Source: Clostridiales bacterium
GTDB taxonomy: Bacteria > Bacillota > Clostridia > Christensenellales > Pumilibacteraceae
Assembly: GCA_022508405.1 (NCBI GenBank)
Contig: JAFLVI010000003.1
Coordinates: 1 to 64,000 of the forward strand
DNA: 64,000 bases
Reading direction: 5' to 3'
Made by a program: the position numbers and the translations under genes
In this document: positions 7,723-16,261 of the stretch, piece after piece
Layout: each line of letters opens with the position of its first letter
How positions within the stretch are numbered: position 1 is the stretch's first letter
The notes under the pieces: model-generated
Seen by the model: only the letters and a program-made list of their open reading frames with translations
Database searches by the model: none
What the model was told of the DNA's origin: nothing

Positions 7723-8820
7723 TTACGCCTTGTAAGATTTTATCAACTTAATAAAAAGCTCGGTGCCCGTCATAAGGGCGCTCTCTTCAAACGAAAAAGT
7801 TTTGCTGTGAAGGGGCGAAGTGTGCCCTTCCGCCTTGGTGCCCAGCCACACCATGCAACCCGTTGTTTTCTCCAAAAAGTTGGAAAAGTCCTCCGCCGTG
7901 TTGCGAGGCGGCATAACCACGCATTTATCGCCCATTACGCTCCGCACCCTATCCACCGCAAGCGCGTGATTCTTGAGCGGCGGATACACCGCGTCCGTAG
8001 TAACGGTATGCGAAGTGCCGTTTTGATCGTCGGCGCGAAGCGCCGCGCGCTCGAGATCTATCATAAAGCCTTCGCAGGAGCCAACGTCAAAAAACCTAAC
8101 GGTGTATTCCTGCCTGCAGCTATCGGAAATAATATTGCGCGCGTAGCCGCCCATCATTTTGCCTAAGTTTAAGAGCAGTCCGTGCTTTTTTGCCAAGTCG
8201 TACGCTTGAGACGCAACGTACACTCCCGACCTAACCGCGTCCGCGCAGAGCTCGGGGTCGGCACAATGTCCGGACTTTCCGGCATACTCTATATTAAACT
8301 CGCAGCAGCCGGCAAACATCGCGCCGTAACAGTACCCGATTTTGCCTTGCTCAAGCTCGGGACAAAGGTGCAGTGCGTACACTTCCGACACGTCATTAAG
8401 TACGCCGTTGTCTATCATTACGGTGCTGCCGCCGGCGACTTCCTCGTCAAACTGAAATATAAACCTGAGCGGCACGTCGCTTTTTGCCCCCACAATGCGC
8501 GCAACGTTTAGCAAGTTTGCCGTGTGTCCGTCATGCCCGCATGCGTGCATAGCTCCGTGCGCCGCATAGTCTCCCATTCCGGTTGCGGCTACGTCTTCTT
8601 CTATGGGCAGTGCGTCTATATCCGCACGGAACGCCAGTCTGTTGTTTCCACGTCCCACGTCGCAGTACACGCCGGTGCCTATCGTTTTGGGCTTGTACCC
8701 GAAACGCTTCAGTTCCTCCACGATAAACGCGGACGTGTTGTATTCCGCCCCCGAGAGTTCCGCCATTGCGTGCAGCTTGCGCCGCGTGGCCGTAAGATAA
8801 TCTAAAGACTGCTCGTCCAT
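7723..8820 (-). CDS. M20-family amidohydrolase (N-acyl amino acid deacylase type)
   Basis: 365 residues. The metallopeptidase M20D pattern is complete: RADIDALP near residue 65, MHACGHDGHT (Cys94, His96) binding metal, the Glu126-Glu127 pair in FDEEVAGG, His151 in ALHLCPE and a C-terminal His in SPLHSKTF. These enzymes deacylate N-acetyl amino acids, including N-acetyl-L,L-diaminopimelate, or hydrolyse hippurate. The gene diverges from asd-dapA-dapB, which makes a role as acetyl-diaminopimelate deacetylase attractive but unproven, since the rest of that branch is not in the window. It could also be the first gene of the run towards the HD phosphohydrolase. Confidence 0.85.
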   Translation of the reverse strand: MDEQSLDYLTATRRKLHAMAELSGAEYNTSAFIVEELKRFGYKPKTIGTGVYCDVGRGNNRLAFRADIDALPIEEDVAATGMGDYAAHGAMHACGHDGHTANLLNVARIVGAKSDVPLRFIFQFDEEVAGGSTVMIDNGVLNDVSEVYALHLCPELEQGKIGYCYGAMFAGCCEFNIEYAGKSGHCADPELCADAVRSGVYVASQAYDLAKKHGLLLNLGKMMGGYARNIISDSCRQEYTVRFFDVGSCEGFMIDLERAALRADDQNGTSHTVTTDAVYPPLKNHALAVDRVRSVMGDKCVVMPPRNTAEDFSNFLEKTTGCMVWLGTKAEGHTSPLHSKTFSFEESALMTGTELFIKLIKSYKA

Positions 8821-8970
8821 AAAAATATTATACTACATTTCCATTTTGTTTTCAAGTAATTCCTACTTCTTTTAGAAAAGAAGTGGACAAGAAAATTTTA
8901 TTTCGTCAGTTTATACACTGTTTATAGACCACTCTTTGCACTACATAAACTTATACTACACGGAATTCTC

Positions 8971-9000
8971 TTGACTTTTGCGCATGGATTTTGCTAAGAT
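8971..9000 (+). promoter_or_regulatory. Promoter of asd-dapA-dapB
   Basis: TTGACT (8971-8976) and TAAGAT (8995-9000) are 18 bases apart with an extended -10 (TGC before TAAGAT). The predicted transcript starts around 9007, right at the GGAGG ribosome binding site, leaving a leader of only about ten bases. There is therefore no room for a lysine riboswitch. Confidence 0.75.
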
Positions 9001-9016
9001 GAATGCGGAGGATAGA

Positions 9017-10009
9017 ATGAACAAAAACATTGCCGTGGTGGGCGCCACCGGACTTGTCGGGCGCACCATGCTGATGGTGCTTTCGGAGCGCAAATTCCCC
9101 ATAAATAACCTTACCCTTTTTGCATCCGCATCGAGCGCGGGCAAAAGCGTGGAGTTTATGGGCAAGAATTACGTTGTGCAAGAGCTAACCGAAAACAACG
9201 TAAAAAATTGCGACGCGGAAATCGCGTTGTTTTCCGCGGGCAGTGACGTGTCAAAGCGCTTTGCGCCCTTATTTGCACAAAACGGATGCGTTGTTATAGA
9301 CAACTCGTCCCAATGGCGAATGGATAAATCGGTGCCGCTTGTCGTGCCGGAAGTTAACCCGCAAGCGGCGTTTAAAAATAACGGAATAATTGCCAATCCC
9401 AACTGCTCGACAATCCAAGCGGTGGTGGCATTAAAGCCGCTTCACGACAAGTACAAAATCAAGCGCATAGTGTACAGTACATATCAGGCGGTGTCCGGCG
9501 CGGGAAAAATGGGGCTTCAGGATTTGGAGGACGGCGAAAAAGGCGTTCCGCCCAAAAAATTTCCGCACCCTATTGCGCACAACATACTTCCGCACATAGA
9601 CGTTTTTACCGACGACGGCTACACCAAGGAAGAGCTGAAAATGATAAACGAAACGCGCAAGATTTTGGGTGACGAAAGTTTACGCATAACGGCCACCACA
9701 GCGCGCGTACCCGTTCACTACGGACACAGCGAAAGCATAAATATAGAGTTTTACTCCCCCGTAACGCGCGAAGGCGCACTGGAAGCGTTGCGCGGAGCAA
9801 ATGGTGTAATCGTGTGCGACGATCCGCAAAACAACGTATACCCCATGCCGCTTGACGCGGCGGGGCGCGACCAAGTTTTTGTGGGGCGCGTGCGGCAGGA
9901 CATGTCGGTGGAAAACGGACTTAACATTTGGGTAGTAGCCGACAACATAAGAAAAGGCGCGGCAACAAACGCCGTCCAGATTGCGGAACTATTGGTTAAC
10001 GGGAAATGA
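9017..10009 (+). CDS. asd: Aspartate-semialdehyde dehydrogenase
   Basis: 330 residues. It converts L-aspartyl-4-phosphate to L-aspartate 4-semialdehyde with NADPH, the branch point to lysine/diaminopimelate, threonine and methionine. The NADP-binding motif AVVGATGLVGRTM is at the N-terminus, the catalytic cysteine lies in IANPNCSTIQ, and the substrate-binding region includes PVHYGHSES. Length is normal for the family. The start at 9017 is chosen because GGAGG lies five bases upstream; the frame has an earlier ATG at 8984 that overlaps the promoter. First gene of the asd-dapA-dapB operon. Confidence 0.96.
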   Translation: MNKNIAVVGATGLVGRTMLMVLSERKFPINNLTLFASASSAGKSVEFMGKNYVVQELTENNVKNCDAEIALFSAGSDVSKRFAPLFAQNGCVVIDNSSQWRMDKSVPLVVPEVNPQAAFKNNGIIANPNCSTIQAVVALKPLHDKYKIKRIVYSTYQAVSGAGKMGLQDLEDGEKGVPPKKFPHPIAHNILPHIDVFTDDGYTKEELKMINETRKILGDESLRITATTARVPVHYGHSESINIEFYSPVTREGALEALRGANGVIVCDDPQNNVYPMPLDAAGRDQVFVGRVRQDMSVENGLNIWVVADNIRKGAATNAVQIAELLVNGK

Positions 10010-10041
10010 CCGTTTAGCATAAAAATAACAGAGGTGAAATC

Positions 10042-10926
10042 ATGACATTGTTTACCGGAGTGGGTGCGGCAATGGTTACGCCGTTCGGCGCGGACGGAAG
10101 TATCGATTATGCCGTACTGGACGAATACATAGAACATCTTATATCGGGCGGCGTTTCCGCGCTTGTCCCGTTTGGCACGACCGGCGAGCCTGCAACAATT
10201 TCCGCCGAAGAATATAAGCAAGGCATAAAGTTTGTAGTTGCGCACGCAAAAAAGCGCGTGCCGGTAATTGTCGGCGCAGGCAGCAACAGCACCGCTATCG
10301 CCTACGACCGCGCCGTTACGGCAAAGCAGTTGGGCGCGGACGGCGTGCTTGTGGTAACCCCCTACTACAACAAATGCACTCAGCGCGGCATTACAGAGCA
10401 TTACAAAGCGGTTGCCAAAGCCAATATACCGATAATAACGTACAACGTGCCGTCGCGTACCGGAGTAAATATCCTGCCCGCCACGGTAAAAGAACTGGCT
10501 AAAATAGACGGCGTAATCGGAATAAAGGAAGCGTGCGGAAACATAGATCAGTTTCAAGCCACCGCCAAGGTATGCGCGGAAACCGGATTTGACTTATACA
10601 GCGGCGACGACGGCATAACCGCAACCGCAATGCTAATGGGCGCAAAAGGCGTGATTTCGGTCGCCTGCAGTCCCGCGCCCAAAATGATGAGCAAGCTTTG
10701 TGAGCTGTGCGAGCAAGGCAAGTTTACGGAAGCTCAAGGGCTACAATTTAAGCTTGGCGATCTAATCTCCGCATTGTTCTGCGAAGTCAATCCCATTCCC
10801 GTAAAAAAGGCCATGCAACTACTTGGCATAAACGTAGGGGCCCCGCGCCTACCGCTTACCGAGCTCGAACCGCAACACACCGAATTACTTAAAACCGCCA
10901 TGCGCGAACTGGAGTTGATAAAATGA
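10042..10926 (+). CDS. dapA: 4-hydroxy-tetrahydrodipicolinate synthase
   Basis: 294 residues, the usual length. A class I aldolase that condenses pyruvate with aspartate semialdehyde, the first committed step to diaminopimelate and lysine. GTTGEPATI binds pyruvate, the catalytic tyrosine is in YNVPSRTG, and the Schiff-base lysine is in GIKEACGNI. Preceded by AGAGGTG, 32 bases after asd. The stop overlaps the dapB start (ATGA), so the two are translationally coupled. Confidence 0.97.
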   Translation: MTLFTGVGAAMVTPFGADGSIDYAVLDEYIEHLISGGVSALVPFGTTGEPATISAEEYKQGIKFVVAHAKKRVPVIVGAGSNSTAIAYDRAVTAKQLGADGVLVVTPYYNKCTQRGITEHYKAVAKANIPIITYNVPSRTGVNILPATVKELAKIDGVIGIKEACGNIDQFQATAKVCAETGFDLYSGDDGITATAMLMGAKGVISVACSPAPKMMSKLCELCEQGKFTEAQGLQFKLGDLISALFCEVNPIPVKKAMQLLGINVGAPRLPLTELEPQHTELLKTAMRELELIK

Positions 10927-11657
10927 AAAAAGCGTTTATCTTTGGCATTGACGGAAAAATGGGCAAAATGCTTTCTGCTTGCGCCGCGGACTTCGGCTAC
11001 ACCGTCGTGGGCGGTTTTGACAAAGCCCCGCGCGGCGGCGAAATCCCCGTATATAACGACACAAGCAAAATAGACGTTGAGTTTGACGTAATAATCGATT
11101 TTTCGCACCCCTATTCTCTTTCGTCCATAGTCGCACTGGCGGACAAAACGCTAAAACCGGTGGTTATTGCCACAACCGGCTACAACGACAGCGAAGCGCA
11201 TATGATAATGCTGCTTGCGCAAAAGGTTCCGGTATTCCGCTCGGGCAACATGAGTCTGGGTATTGCGGCGGCAAAGGCGGCGGCGGTTGCGGCGCAATCG
11301 GTACTGGGCGATATGTTCGATATAGAAATTGTGGAAAAACACCACAACCAAAAGCTGGACAATCCGTCGGGCACGGCGCTGTTGCTTGCGGACGCGCTCT
11401 CCCCACGCGAAAATCAGGTTGTAAACCGCAATGGCAAACGAAACAAAGGCGAAATCGGCATTACATCCGTTCGCGGCGGCGGCGTAGTCGGCGAACACGA
11501 AATCGGGTTTTACGGCGAAGACGAAATCGTTACTATCACTCACTCGGCGCGCAGTCGCAAGCTTTTTGCCGCAGGCGCGTATAAAGCGGCGGACTTCCTT
11601 CTTTCCGCCCCGCCCGCCCTGTACAATATGGACGACTTGGTAAAAACACTTCTATAA
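10923..11657 (+). CDS. dapB: 4-hydroxy-tetrahydrodipicolinate reductase
   Basis: 244 residues. It reduces the DapA product with NAD(P)H to tetrahydrodipicolinate. The nucleotide-binding loop is IFGIDGKMGKML; ATTGY, and EKHHNQKLDNPSGTA with its catalytic histidine pair and substrate-binding lysine, match the family. Overlaps dapA by four bases and ends the operon before a strong terminator. No DapL, DapD/H or DapF gene is in the window, so which diaminopimelate branch is used cannot be decided from these genes. Confidence 0.96.
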   Translation: MKKAFIFGIDGKMGKMLSACAADFGYTVVGGFDKAPRGGEIPVYNDTSKIDVEFDVIIDFSHPYSLSSIVALADKTLKPVVIATTGYNDSEAHMIMLLAQKVPVFRSGNMSLGIAAAKAAAVAAQSVLGDMFDIEIVEKHHNQKLDNPSGTALLLADALSPRENQVVNRNGKRNKGEIGITSVRGGGVVGEHEIGFYGEDEIVTITHSARSRKLFAAGAYKAADFLLSAPPALYNMDDLVKTLL

Positions 11658-11671
11658 AAATAAAAGCTTTT

Positions 11672-11704
11672 AAAAAATGTGCCGATACGCTCGGCACATT
11701 TTTT
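11672..11704. terminator. Bidirectional terminator between dapB and the GH13 gene
   Basis: TGTGCCGA and TCGGCACA form a perfect stem with loop TACGC, flanked by runs of A and T on both sides. It serves dapB on the plus strand and the convergent GH13 gene on the minus strand. Confidence 0.9.
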
Positions 11705-11728
11705 GCTGTGATATTTACTTCTTAAACG

Positions 11729-13462
11729 CTATTCGCAAAAAACGGCTATGCCGCCCGCGCAAAGCGTATGCCCGTCAAGCAAGCGGCTGTAAGCAATATG
11801 CTTATCGGCAGGTATTGTCACACTATCCGCCGAAGCATTTAAGTACACTTCCATACACTCGCCCTGCGCGTTTTTCCATACATAATTGACTATGCGGTTG
11901 TCGGACGCGCGCCACTCGATATTGCCGTCCTTAAACTTTAAAAACAGCTTTTTAAGCGCGATAATCTTTGTAAATTCGGCAATTATTTGATTGTACTTTC
12001 CGCTGTCTATGCCGTTCCAATCCATGCACCGCCTATTGTGCGACTGCGCAACTTCGCCGCTCAAGCCTGTTTCCGTGCCGTAGTAAACGCACGGACTGCC
12101 CTGCATAGTCATAAGTACGGTAAGCTCTTGGAGCAAACTGTCCACCGATTTGCACCTTGTAAAGGCGCGGTCTACGTCGTGATTGTCCAGCATGTTAAAC
12201 AGCACGCCGTTTATCTGCTTGTAGTAAAGGTTGTACGTCTCGTTAAGCGCGTACATCAAGTCACGCGACGTCTCGGTTGTGTCTACCATAAAGTCGTTTA
12301 CGCTTTCCAAAAACTGGTAGTTCATCACCGAATCGTACTCGTCGCCCAGTAGCCACGGAAGCGACCGCGTCCATATTTCGCCCAGCAAATACAAATCGGG
12401 CTTTATCGCCTTAAGTTCAAGTCGAAGCTTTTTTAAAAACGCGTGCGAAATCTCGTTGCCCACGTCGAATCTTATACCGTCCACGCCAAGCGCGACCCAG
12501 CCCTTGCAGATATTTATAAAGTAGTCCATTACTTCTTTGTTGTTGGTGTTCAGCTTGGGCATGTATGCGGCAAACGCAAACGAATAATACCTGCCGTCCT
12601 TAGTGCTGCTTACGCCTTTATCAAAGTCGGCGTCGTTTATAAAAAACCAGTCGAAATACTTTGATTGTTTTCCGTTTTGCATGACGTCCCGCCACGCAAA
12701 AAAATCTCTGCCGCAATGATTAAACACTGCGTCCAGCATGATTTTAAGTCCCTTTGCGTGCGCTTTGTCTATAAGTTCTTTAAGGTCGGCTTCGCCGCCC
12801 AACTCCGGATCGACCAGCGTGTAGTCGTGAGTGTTGTATCTGTGATTGGTGTCGGAGCGCATTATCGGCGTAAGGTACAATCCGCCTATGCCGAGATTTT
12901 TTATGTAATCGAGTTTTTCCGTAATGCCGCGTAGGTTCCCGCCGTAAAAGTCGTAAAACTTAGCGCCCTTTTCCTCGCCCCACGGCAAAATCTTGAGCGA
13001 ACTTTTTTGCTCGCCCGCACGACAAAACCTGTCCGGAAAAATCTGGTACCAAACAATATTCTCCGCCCACTTAGGCACAACGCAAACGTCGGCGGGATTG
13101 AGCCACGCATATTTAAAGTACTGAACGATTGTGCCCGCCTTGCCCTTTCCGTCCGAATGTAAGCCGTCCTCAAAAAGATACAGCTTTTCTTTGCCGCACA
13201 CAATTTCAAAATAGTACTGTAATCGCTTGTACTTGGGCACGACAGAAGTTTGCCATACAAGCGAATGCTTTAGCTCCGCCACGCACTGCATTTTGTACTC
13301 GCTTCCCTTCCACACGTCGCCGAACTCGCCTACGTATGGGTCGTTTGCAAAAAGGTTTACGGCGGTAACGTCCTTGCCTGTTTCCAGCTTTACTATCAAA
13401 GTGCTGTCGTCATAAGCGTAACAGCCTGTTAAAGCGTCGTGTCTGATTGCATGTATGTTCAT
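11729..13462 (-). CDS. GH13 alpha-glucan hydrolase (neopullulanase/cyclomaltodextrinase type)
   Basis: 577 residues, no signal peptide, so probably cytoplasmic. An N-terminal beta-domain (1-125) like CBM34 precedes the (beta/alpha)8 barrel. All GH13 motifs are present: DAVFNHCG, DGIRFDVGNE with nucleophile Asp333, LLGEIW with acid/base Glu362, and MLDNHDVDR with Asp429. The substrate region and overall architecture fit neopullulanase or cyclomaltodextrinase, which degrade maltodextrins taken up by the cell. Follows the GH95-like gene in the same direction, but a terminator lies between them. A GGAG site precedes the ATG. Confidence 0.9.
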   Translation of the reverse strand: MNIHAIRHDALTGCYAYDDSTLIVKLETGKDVTAVNLFANDPYVGEFGDVWKGSEYKMQCVAELKHSLVWQTSVVPKYKRLQYYFEIVCGKEKLYLFEDGLHSDGKGKAGTIVQYFKYAWLNPADVCVVPKWAENIVWYQIFPDRFCRAGEQKSSLKILPWGEEKGAKFYDFYGGNLRGITEKLDYIKNLGIGGLYLTPIMRSDTNHRYNTHDYTLVDPELGGEADLKELIDKAHAKGLKIMLDAVFNHCGRDFFAWRDVMQNGKQSKYFDWFFINDADFDKGVSSTKDGRYYSFAFAAYMPKLNTNNKEVMDYFINICKGWVALGVDGIRFDVGNEISHAFLKKLRLELKAIKPDLYLLGEIWTRSLPWLLGDEYDSVMNYQFLESVNDFMVDTTETSRDLMYALNETYNLYYKQINGVLFNMLDNHDVDRAFTRCKSVDSLLQELTVLMTMQGSPCVYYGTETGLSGEVAQSHNRRCMDWNGIDSGKYNQIIAEFTKIIALKKLFLKFKDGNIEWRASDNRIVNYVWKNAQGECMEVYLNASADSVTIPADKHIAYSRLLDGHTLCAGGIAVFCE

Positions 13463-13480
13463 TTATATCTCCGAAAAATT

Positions 13481-13507
13481 AAAACGCGCAGACAAGCTGC
13501 GCGTTTT
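13481..13507 (-). terminator. Terminator after the GH95-like gene
   Basis: AAAACGCGCAG and CTGCGCGTTTT pair perfectly around the loop ACAAG, followed on the minus strand by AATTTTT. It separates the GH95-like gene from the GH13 gene. Confidence 0.85.
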
Positions 13508-13518
13508 TAAAAAGTACG

Positions 13519-15948
13519 TTAGAATTTTATATCAAGCGAAACTACCTTGTTTGCAGTGAGCTTTAATCCGATTAAAAGTCCGCGCAAATCGTCAAACTTT
13601 TTCGCTTCCACCTTTTTGGGCGGCTTTGCCGTCTTGGGCAACTGTACGTCGATTACCGTGGTGTGCTTGGCTTTTAGCTTGACAATAAGTGAACCGCGCG
13701 CGATATCCCATTCCATGGACACCTCCACGCCCGCTCTCGTCTGGAAGCCGGAAAGCGTGCCCTTGCTCATACATGCAGGCACTGCGGGCAATAAGTGTAT
13801 AAGGTCGGGCGTAGACTGCACCAAAGCCTCTTGCAATGCGCCCGTCACCATTACGTTTACGTACGGAACGGGTTGCGCCCACAAACCGTGCTTGCCGCTG
13901 CCCATGCCGCGCCAGTCATCGGACGCAAACATAAGGTTGTTCATTGCCATGCCGCGCACAAGCGCATTTATCTGCTCGTACAGCAAATCGCCGTCCAAAA
14001 GCCGCGCAAACACTTGCGCGTACCCTGCCAAAACGTCCGCGCTCATGTTTTCCCTTGCCGTAACCATCTTCTTTTTGGCAGCCAAGGTATATCCCTTGTT
14101 GAGCTCTATGTTGTCGCGGTTGCGGTAGTCGGGGTACACAGGATAGTACATTGCCAGCGAAGGCGCTAAGGGATTGTCGGTGCAGCGCTCGTCAATATAT
14201 TCGCTGACCGTGCCGTCGCTGTTGTACTTGTACTGCGGCATCTTTTTAAGCATGTCTTCCCACTTGATAATTTCCGCCTTGTTCATTCCTGCGGACTTAC
14301 TACCTTCGATAAGATTGGTAAGAAGGCTCCTTGCGATTGCAAAGTCCACTGTGGCGTTTGCGGCAATCGCATGATTTTCCGCGGCGGACGCGGCAGGCGT
14401 CATTACACTCGCCTTTGCTTCCGTGTTGGTCAAATTGCCGGACGTGGAAAACGGCGAGTACGACGGAGTGGATTCGTAATGCTTTAGGTCGACAAGCTTA
14501 AAGAATTCTTCGTAGAATGTTGCCGCTTCTTTCATAAACGGAAGCGCGCGCGTCTTTAAAAACTTTTGATCGCCCTGATACAGCGCGTAGTCGTAGAACA
14601 GGTTGCCCAGCCACCCTGCAACGCCGGTAAAGTGTATCATGGCGTCATTTATATCCCCAGGGTATCCGGTGGACGGTGACAACGTGTACGGCACAAATAT
14701 GCCGCGGCATCCGTACAGACGGGACGCGTTAAGCTTGAGCTGCTGCATTACCGATTCGTACATATGAAATACGCTTTCGGCATAGTCGTTTAGATTGCCT
14801 GCCTGCGTCATATCGTACACCGCTTGAAGATTGCCCGCGGCGTTGATTTGCGCGCTTTCCGCCTTGTAATCGCCGCACCATAGCCCGTACGGCGCAAAAG
14901 GCCTGCCTTCGGGCTTGGAGCCTGTTATCATAAGGTATCTGCCGTACGCCCACAGCTTTTCAAGAAGAGCGGTATTTGTTTCCCCGCTTTGTACGGCATA
15001 ATTTATCGCTCCGTCCACAAATGCGTCGCGCGCCGCGGCGTCGGCGTTAAAGTCCACTTCCGCAGAGTAGAAAAGCTTTTGGTGCAAGGTCTGATGTTCC
15101 TTTAACAGCTTGTCGTACGGAAGTTTAATTTCCATTATGGAAGCCTTGCATTCCTTCCACGCCTTGTCGCGCTGAGCTTCTATAAACGGTTTGATTATTA
15201 CAAGAATTTTTTCCGCGCCGGTCACGACAATACTGTCGCCCACAATCTCCTGCTTGCCCGCAAAAAAGTTTATCTTTGCCACAGCGCCGAAGTCCGCGCC
15301 GGACGATGAGCGCGCCGAAAAATACAGCCAGTAGTTTTCGCATTTTACCGTTACGTTTTCGGGCATGGCGGATACCGCCACCTGCGTGCGCGCGTTAAAC
15401 TTGTCGTGCAAAGCAAACTTGAAAGACGCGTCTATGTTCTTTTGTCCCGCACGCGTAATTTCGTATACAATTATATCCTTGGCGCGCGAAACAAAGGTGT
15501 TGCGTTCGAACCTTGTTCCACCGTCCTTAAATGTTACGGACGCTTCGGCGCTTTCCAAGTCGAGCGATCTACTGTACTCCTTGGCGCCCTTTTCCACCTT
15601 CATGTCTATTATAAAATCACACAGCGGAAGCGGGTAAGAAAGTTGCGGTCTGTATCCCTTGCGGATGAGTTCGGTGGAAAGTATTTTTTCCGCACCGACA
15701 AAATCGCCTTCCGCAATCTTTTTGCGGACGGACGGAACTTTATCGGAAACATCTTGAAGGGCGGAGTCCTTGCCCTGCCACCACAAATCGCCGTGCGTGA
15801 TCATTAGCACGTCCGATGCGGCGCCGCCGTAAGCCACGGCGCCGATTACGCCGTTGCCGATAGGCAACCCCTCACGCCATTGACTTCCCCACCACGACGA
15901 CGGCTGCGAAAATTTTAATGTATTCTTAGGCTTGCGCGCAACTGCCAT
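13519..15948 (-). CDS. GH95-like (alpha-L-fucosidase superfamily) protein, divergent
   Basis: 809 residues from the ATG at 15948, chosen because GGAGG lies eight bases upstream; an earlier in-frame ATG is less likely. The N-terminal beta domain (residues 20-280, WREGLPIGNGVIGAVAYGG) and the (alpha/alpha)6 barrel followed by a C-terminal beta domain fit glycoside hydrolase family 95. There is no signal peptide. However, the segment aligned with the family's SPE(N) acid motif reads PSYSPF (495-500), and the region of the QIDGN base motif reads AQPVPYVN (691-698), so neither expected acidic residue is visible. It may have another substrate or mechanism, or be inactive. The next gene downstream is a GH13 enzyme, in line with a carbohydrate role. 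Confidence 0.75.
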   Translation of the reverse strand: MAVARKPKNTLKFSQPSSWWGSQWREGLPIGNGVIGAVAYGGAASDVLMITHGDLWWQGKDSALQDVSDKVPSVRKKIAEGDFVGAEKILSTELIRKGYRPQLSYPLPLCDFIIDMKVEKGAKEYSRSLDLESAEASVTFKDGGTRFERNTFVSRAKDIIVYEITRAGQKNIDASFKFALHDKFNARTQVAVSAMPENVTVKCENYWLYFSARSSSGADFGAVAKINFFAGKQEIVGDSIVVTGAEKILVIIKPFIEAQRDKAWKECKASIMEIKLPYDKLLKEHQTLHQKLFYSAEVDFNADAAARDAFVDGAINYAVQSGETNTALLEKLWAYGRYLMITGSKPEGRPFAPYGLWCGDYKAESAQINAAGNLQAVYDMTQAGNLNDYAESVFHMYESVMQQLKLNASRLYGCRGIFVPYTLSPSTGYPGDINDAMIHFTGVAGWLGNLFYDYALYQGDQKFLKTRALPFMKEAATFYEEFFKLVDLKHYESTPSYSPFSTSGNLTNTEAKASVMTPAASAAENHAIAANATVDFAIARSLLTNLIEGSKSAGMNKAEIIKWEDMLKKMPQYKYNSDGTVSEYIDERCTDNPLAPSLAMYYPVYPDYRNRDNIELNKGYTLAAKKKMVTARENMSADVLAGYAQVFARLLDGDLLYEQINALVRGMAMNNLMFASDDWRGMGSGKHGLWAQPVPYVNVMVTGALQEALVQSTPDLIHLLPAVPACMSKGTLSGFQTRAGVEVSMEWDIARGSLIVKLKAKHTTVIDVQLPKTAKPPKKVEAKKFDDLRGLLIGLKLTANKVVSLDIKF

Positions 15949-15980
15949 TTTCTTTTCCTCCGCTAGTCTCTTTCTCAAGA

Positions 15981-16010
15981 ATTATAGCACATATTTTTCG
16001 TATTTGTCCA
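15981..16010 (-). promoter_or_regulatory. Promoter of the GH95-like gene
   Basis: On the minus strand TGGACA (16005-16010) and TATAAT (15981-15986) are 18 bases apart. The resulting leader of about 25 bases carries the GGAGG site. Confidence 0.7.
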
Positions 16011-16189
16011 GTATTCGACAAACTTTTTATGCGCTAAATTGCAAAATAACACAAAAAAACGCCGTTTTTTAGCCAAAAATAGCCCGTGACGGCACAATTA
16101 CGCCGATACAATAAAAATCAAAGAGAAAAAATAACCGCATTTTTGGGCTGTAATATTATACGCGCAGACGCAAAAATCTTTCCGAAAAT

Positions 16190-16219
16190 AAAGGACCGCG
16201 CGTGAATTTGCAGTCCTTT
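16190..16219 (-). terminator. Probable terminator after the M28-like gene
   Basis: AAAGGAC and GTCCTTT pair around a 16-base loop, with ATTTTC following on the minus strand. The large loop makes it a weaker candidate than the others. Confidence 0.5.
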
Positions 16220-16261
16220 ACGTTGTGCTATATTTGTTTTGATAACTCGTTTGGCGTGCGC

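Larger units (their letters stand above)
15949..16261. other. 313-base intergenic region
   Basis: A/T-rich stretch between the GH95-like gene and the M28-like gene. It holds the GH95-like promoter (15981-16010), a weak A/T hairpin at 16053-16070 with loop GCC, and the terminator of the upstream gene (16190-16219). I see no convincing ORF or recognisable RNA in the rest. Confidence 0.6.

Noticed and set aside
8821-9016. Possible lysine riboswitch ahead of asd-dapA-dapB
   Set aside because: The promoter at 8971-9000 leaves a leader of about ten bases, and no riboswitch core is visible.
13463-15978. GH95-like and GH13 genes as part of a polysaccharide utilisation locus
   Set aside because: No transporter, sensor or regulator is adjacent, neither protein is secreted, and a terminator separates them.
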